DNA of 64,000 bases from Brachypalpus laphriformis (lineage: Eukaryota; Arthropoda; Insecta; Diptera; Syrphidae): positions 279,153,158 through 279,217,157 of the forward strand of contig OX246754.1 of NCBI GenBank assembly GCA_945910035.1, in the 5' to 3' direction. The notes under the pieces are model-generated. The model saw only the letters and a program-made list of their open reading frames with translations. It was not told the origin of the DNA and did no database searches. Numbering within the stretch: the stretch's first letter is position 1; every line of letters begins with the position of its first letter. Of this stretch, positions 62,101 through 64,000 are shown piece after piece. Both the position numbers and the translations under genes were made by a program.

Positions 62101-64000
62101 ATTAGGATCCTCCTTCGCTTCATTAGAAGCTATAATTGGTTCTTAAAATCAGGCTGGGATTACATGATCCTTCGTGGTACCACAACGGACCTTCCTTGGT
62201 CTATGTGTGTTGGCGTAAGCTGGCAGCCACCTACTATGAGTCTGACAAGTTGTGTGTAGTCATGTACCAACCGTATGAACTGACAATTTTTAGTCTGACA
62301 ACGTTGTCACAAAAAGCATTGTCAGAAATTGGGACAAAATCTGACAACCGTATGAACTGGCAGATGAACGTTGGAAAATAGTTTGTCATTGTCAGATCAT
62401 CGGCAGCTAATTGTCGCACATTGGTAGACCTGACAATATTATAAGATCTGACAATCGTCTGAACATAGCTTAACTGAAAACTTAGATAACCAAACAACCA
62501 AGCAACTGAAAAGAACAAAAAACCAAAAAAAAAGAAAAGAAAAATTCCCAACAAAAAATACGAATTTTTATTCAAATATTTATATAATATGTATGTATGT
62601 ATGTACTTGCATAATTACATTTTTAGTCTTACAACCTCGTTTATATATTTTATTTTTATTATTATTTTATTTTATACCTTATACTATATACTCGCATAAT
62701 CATTTCTTCTATAATGATATTTTCATTATTTTAAAACGTAATATTCTTCTTTATTTTAAATTATTTTTCAATATAAAAAAATATATAATACATAACATTT
62801 TGAAAAAAAAAAAAAAAAAAATTAAATTATTATTTAATGTATAATTAAGAAATCAAAAATTATTTGTGAATGAAAAAAATAAAAACTATATATATGAACT
62901 TAATTGAAATAGGAAAAAAAAAAATAATATATATAAGCTGTTTAAATAAACTTAAATGAATACAAAATAAATTAGATAAAATTATAAATAATTGGAAAAG
63001 TTAATATTTCTGTACAAAAAGGAAACTGAAAACAGGAGCAGAGTAATAATTAATTTATGGATAATTGAACTTTTTGTTTTTTTATATATAAATTATTACA
63101 GGACTAGGAAACATAAATTAAACAAAATATATATATGAATGAAAAACATATTATTTTTTTGTATTTTTTTCGATTTTACGATGCCATAAAGTATTTGAAT
63201 GCCATACGGTTGCAAGTAATTGCCAGAAGTTTCTTGAAAGACAATTTCTATCTGAAAGCTCTTTAACTTTGAAGTTAAACTAAGAAGGGCAACTTACGTA
63301 AGCAAATTGCAGTACACTTTACCAACTTACATACGTAAGCTGTAAGTTGAGAGAAAATTCACACTGATTGTCGTTGGCGTTTGTCGATTTTCGACGATTG
63401 TCGTTTTATTCATAGCTACGACCTGTTAAACTTTAGTTAGCAATTTGTTTGTCGTGTGGAATACTATTACAACTATTTTAAAGTGTAAAAGTTGTGAAAA
63501 TGGATTCGTGCTACATCTGAAGAATAGAACGGCAATTGTCGAAAAGCGACAAACGCCAACGACAATCAGGGTGATCGTAACGGAATAAACACGTTCGCAA
63601 TCACTTACGGAATTCTCATAGCTTACTCAACCAGCATCTGTAAGTTTTCTGCTTACAAGAAATAGAATTTGAACGTGTGTGCGTTGTTAATTATTTTCGG
63701 TTATCCTAAAGGCTAAAAACAATCGATCATCTAGCTACGCAATACAATTGAAGGTTTTACCATGATTATCTGTGAAGGCATACTGAGGTGGTGCGATGCA
63801 TACACTTACGCGTGTGCACAAAATATGATTTGAAGGCTTTTCCATGGATGTGCAAACACTCAGTACAAGAGATAGAAGCCAATTAAAATGTTGTTATCCG
63901 GGTTGACACGAGAGTGCGAACTGGAATCAAAGTGGATGCTGATAAATATATTTGTGTTATATAAAAAAGAAGGCGGAAATAATCGTAATTGGGGTAGGGA
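62101..64000. other. AT-rich spacer with repeated GTCAGA motifs; no gene recognised
   Basis: Between 62240 and 62480 the motif TGACAA or TCTGACAA recurs many times, including CCGTATGAACTG twice (about 62270 and 62344). From 62480 on the DNA is very AT-rich with A and T homopolymers. An inverted-repeat element is listed separately. Confidence 0.45.
63360..63573. mobile_element. Inverted-repeat element, probably a MITE, about 214 bp
   Basis: The left arm at 63360-63412 (CTGATTGTCGTTGGCGTTTG and onward) and the right arm at 63522-63573 are near-identical inverted copies of about 52 bp with a few mismatches. There is no open frame. Outside the arms, weaker inverted similarity continues (GTAAGTTGAGAG against GTTGAGTAAGCTATGAG), so the true element may be larger. 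No clear target duplication was found, so the superfamily is undecided. Confidence 0.72.

Noticed and set aside
61482..62123. Single 213-codon frame on minus
   Set aside because: Its N-terminal 60 or so codons (62123-61935) are antisense to an R1d C-terminus and only the remainder is R1b RNase H; it is a chance fusion of two oppositely oriented fragments.

Overview
This 64 kb window looks like a gene-poor, repeat-rich stretch of an insect genome, most likely a fly. That inference rests on the mixture of element types (R1/LOA-like LINEs with RNase H, RTE/BovB-like LINEs, CR1/Jockey-like LINEs, Ty3/gypsy fragments, mariner, a DD41D rosa-type transposon, Tc1) and on AT-rich DNA between them. I found no convincing host protein-coding gene, no tRNA or rRNA gene, no CRISPR array and no bacterial operon. 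Almost everything I can name is a transposable element, usually broken by stops, frameshifts, truncations or later insertions.

Layout. 1-1.9 kb: nothing recognised. 1.9-7.8 kb: a tRNA-derived SINE, a CR1-like LINE relic, a second SINE, a rosa-like transposase relic, a LINE 3' end, and an R1-like LINE (R1a) split by a rosa element with terminal inverted repeats (TIRs) and a TA duplication. 9.9-14.9 kb: an R1-like LINE on minus, a LINE fragment carrying an RTE insertion with an 11-bp target duplication, an ORF1-like (DUF4780-type) fragment, and a long RTE1 copy. 18-22.8 kb: RTE3 and RTE2 relics, an R1b fragment, an inverted RTE2 piece, and a LINE hit by a SINE. 26.85-30.35 kb: the longest R1a copy, hit by a SINE and by a 55-bp microinsertion. 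32.3-35.5 kb: RTE2 with a 959-codon open frame, the best-preserved retrotransposon. 37.3-40.3 kb: a gypsy fragment with two LTRs, then the endonuclease part of another RTE. 41.2-41.4 kb: a 30-bp tandem repeat. 42.9-44.6 kb: a Tc1-type transposon with an intact 340-aa DD34E transposase and double terminal repeats. 45-52 kb: a mariner apparently split by a CR1-like LINE, then a second, internally deleted gypsy element. 52-56.5 kb: Tc1 and R1d remnants, a SINE piece and AT-rich DNA. 56.5-62.1 kb: a long RTE1 copy carrying a PIF/Harbinger-like MITE, a mariner carrying a LINE tail, and more R1-like fragments. 62.1-64 kb: AT-rich DNA with one inverted-repeat element.

How the parts work together. 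The elements are parasites of one another. LINE reverse transcriptases probably mobilised the SINEs, and DNA transposons and MITEs landed inside LINEs. Several insertions can be proved from the window itself because target duplications, or an unoccupied paralogous site, are present. Only the Tc1-like transposase and, apart from one amber codon, the RTE2 polyprotein look close to functional. Element names such as R1a or RTE1 are working labels for this window, and family placement comes from protein motifs recognised by eye.
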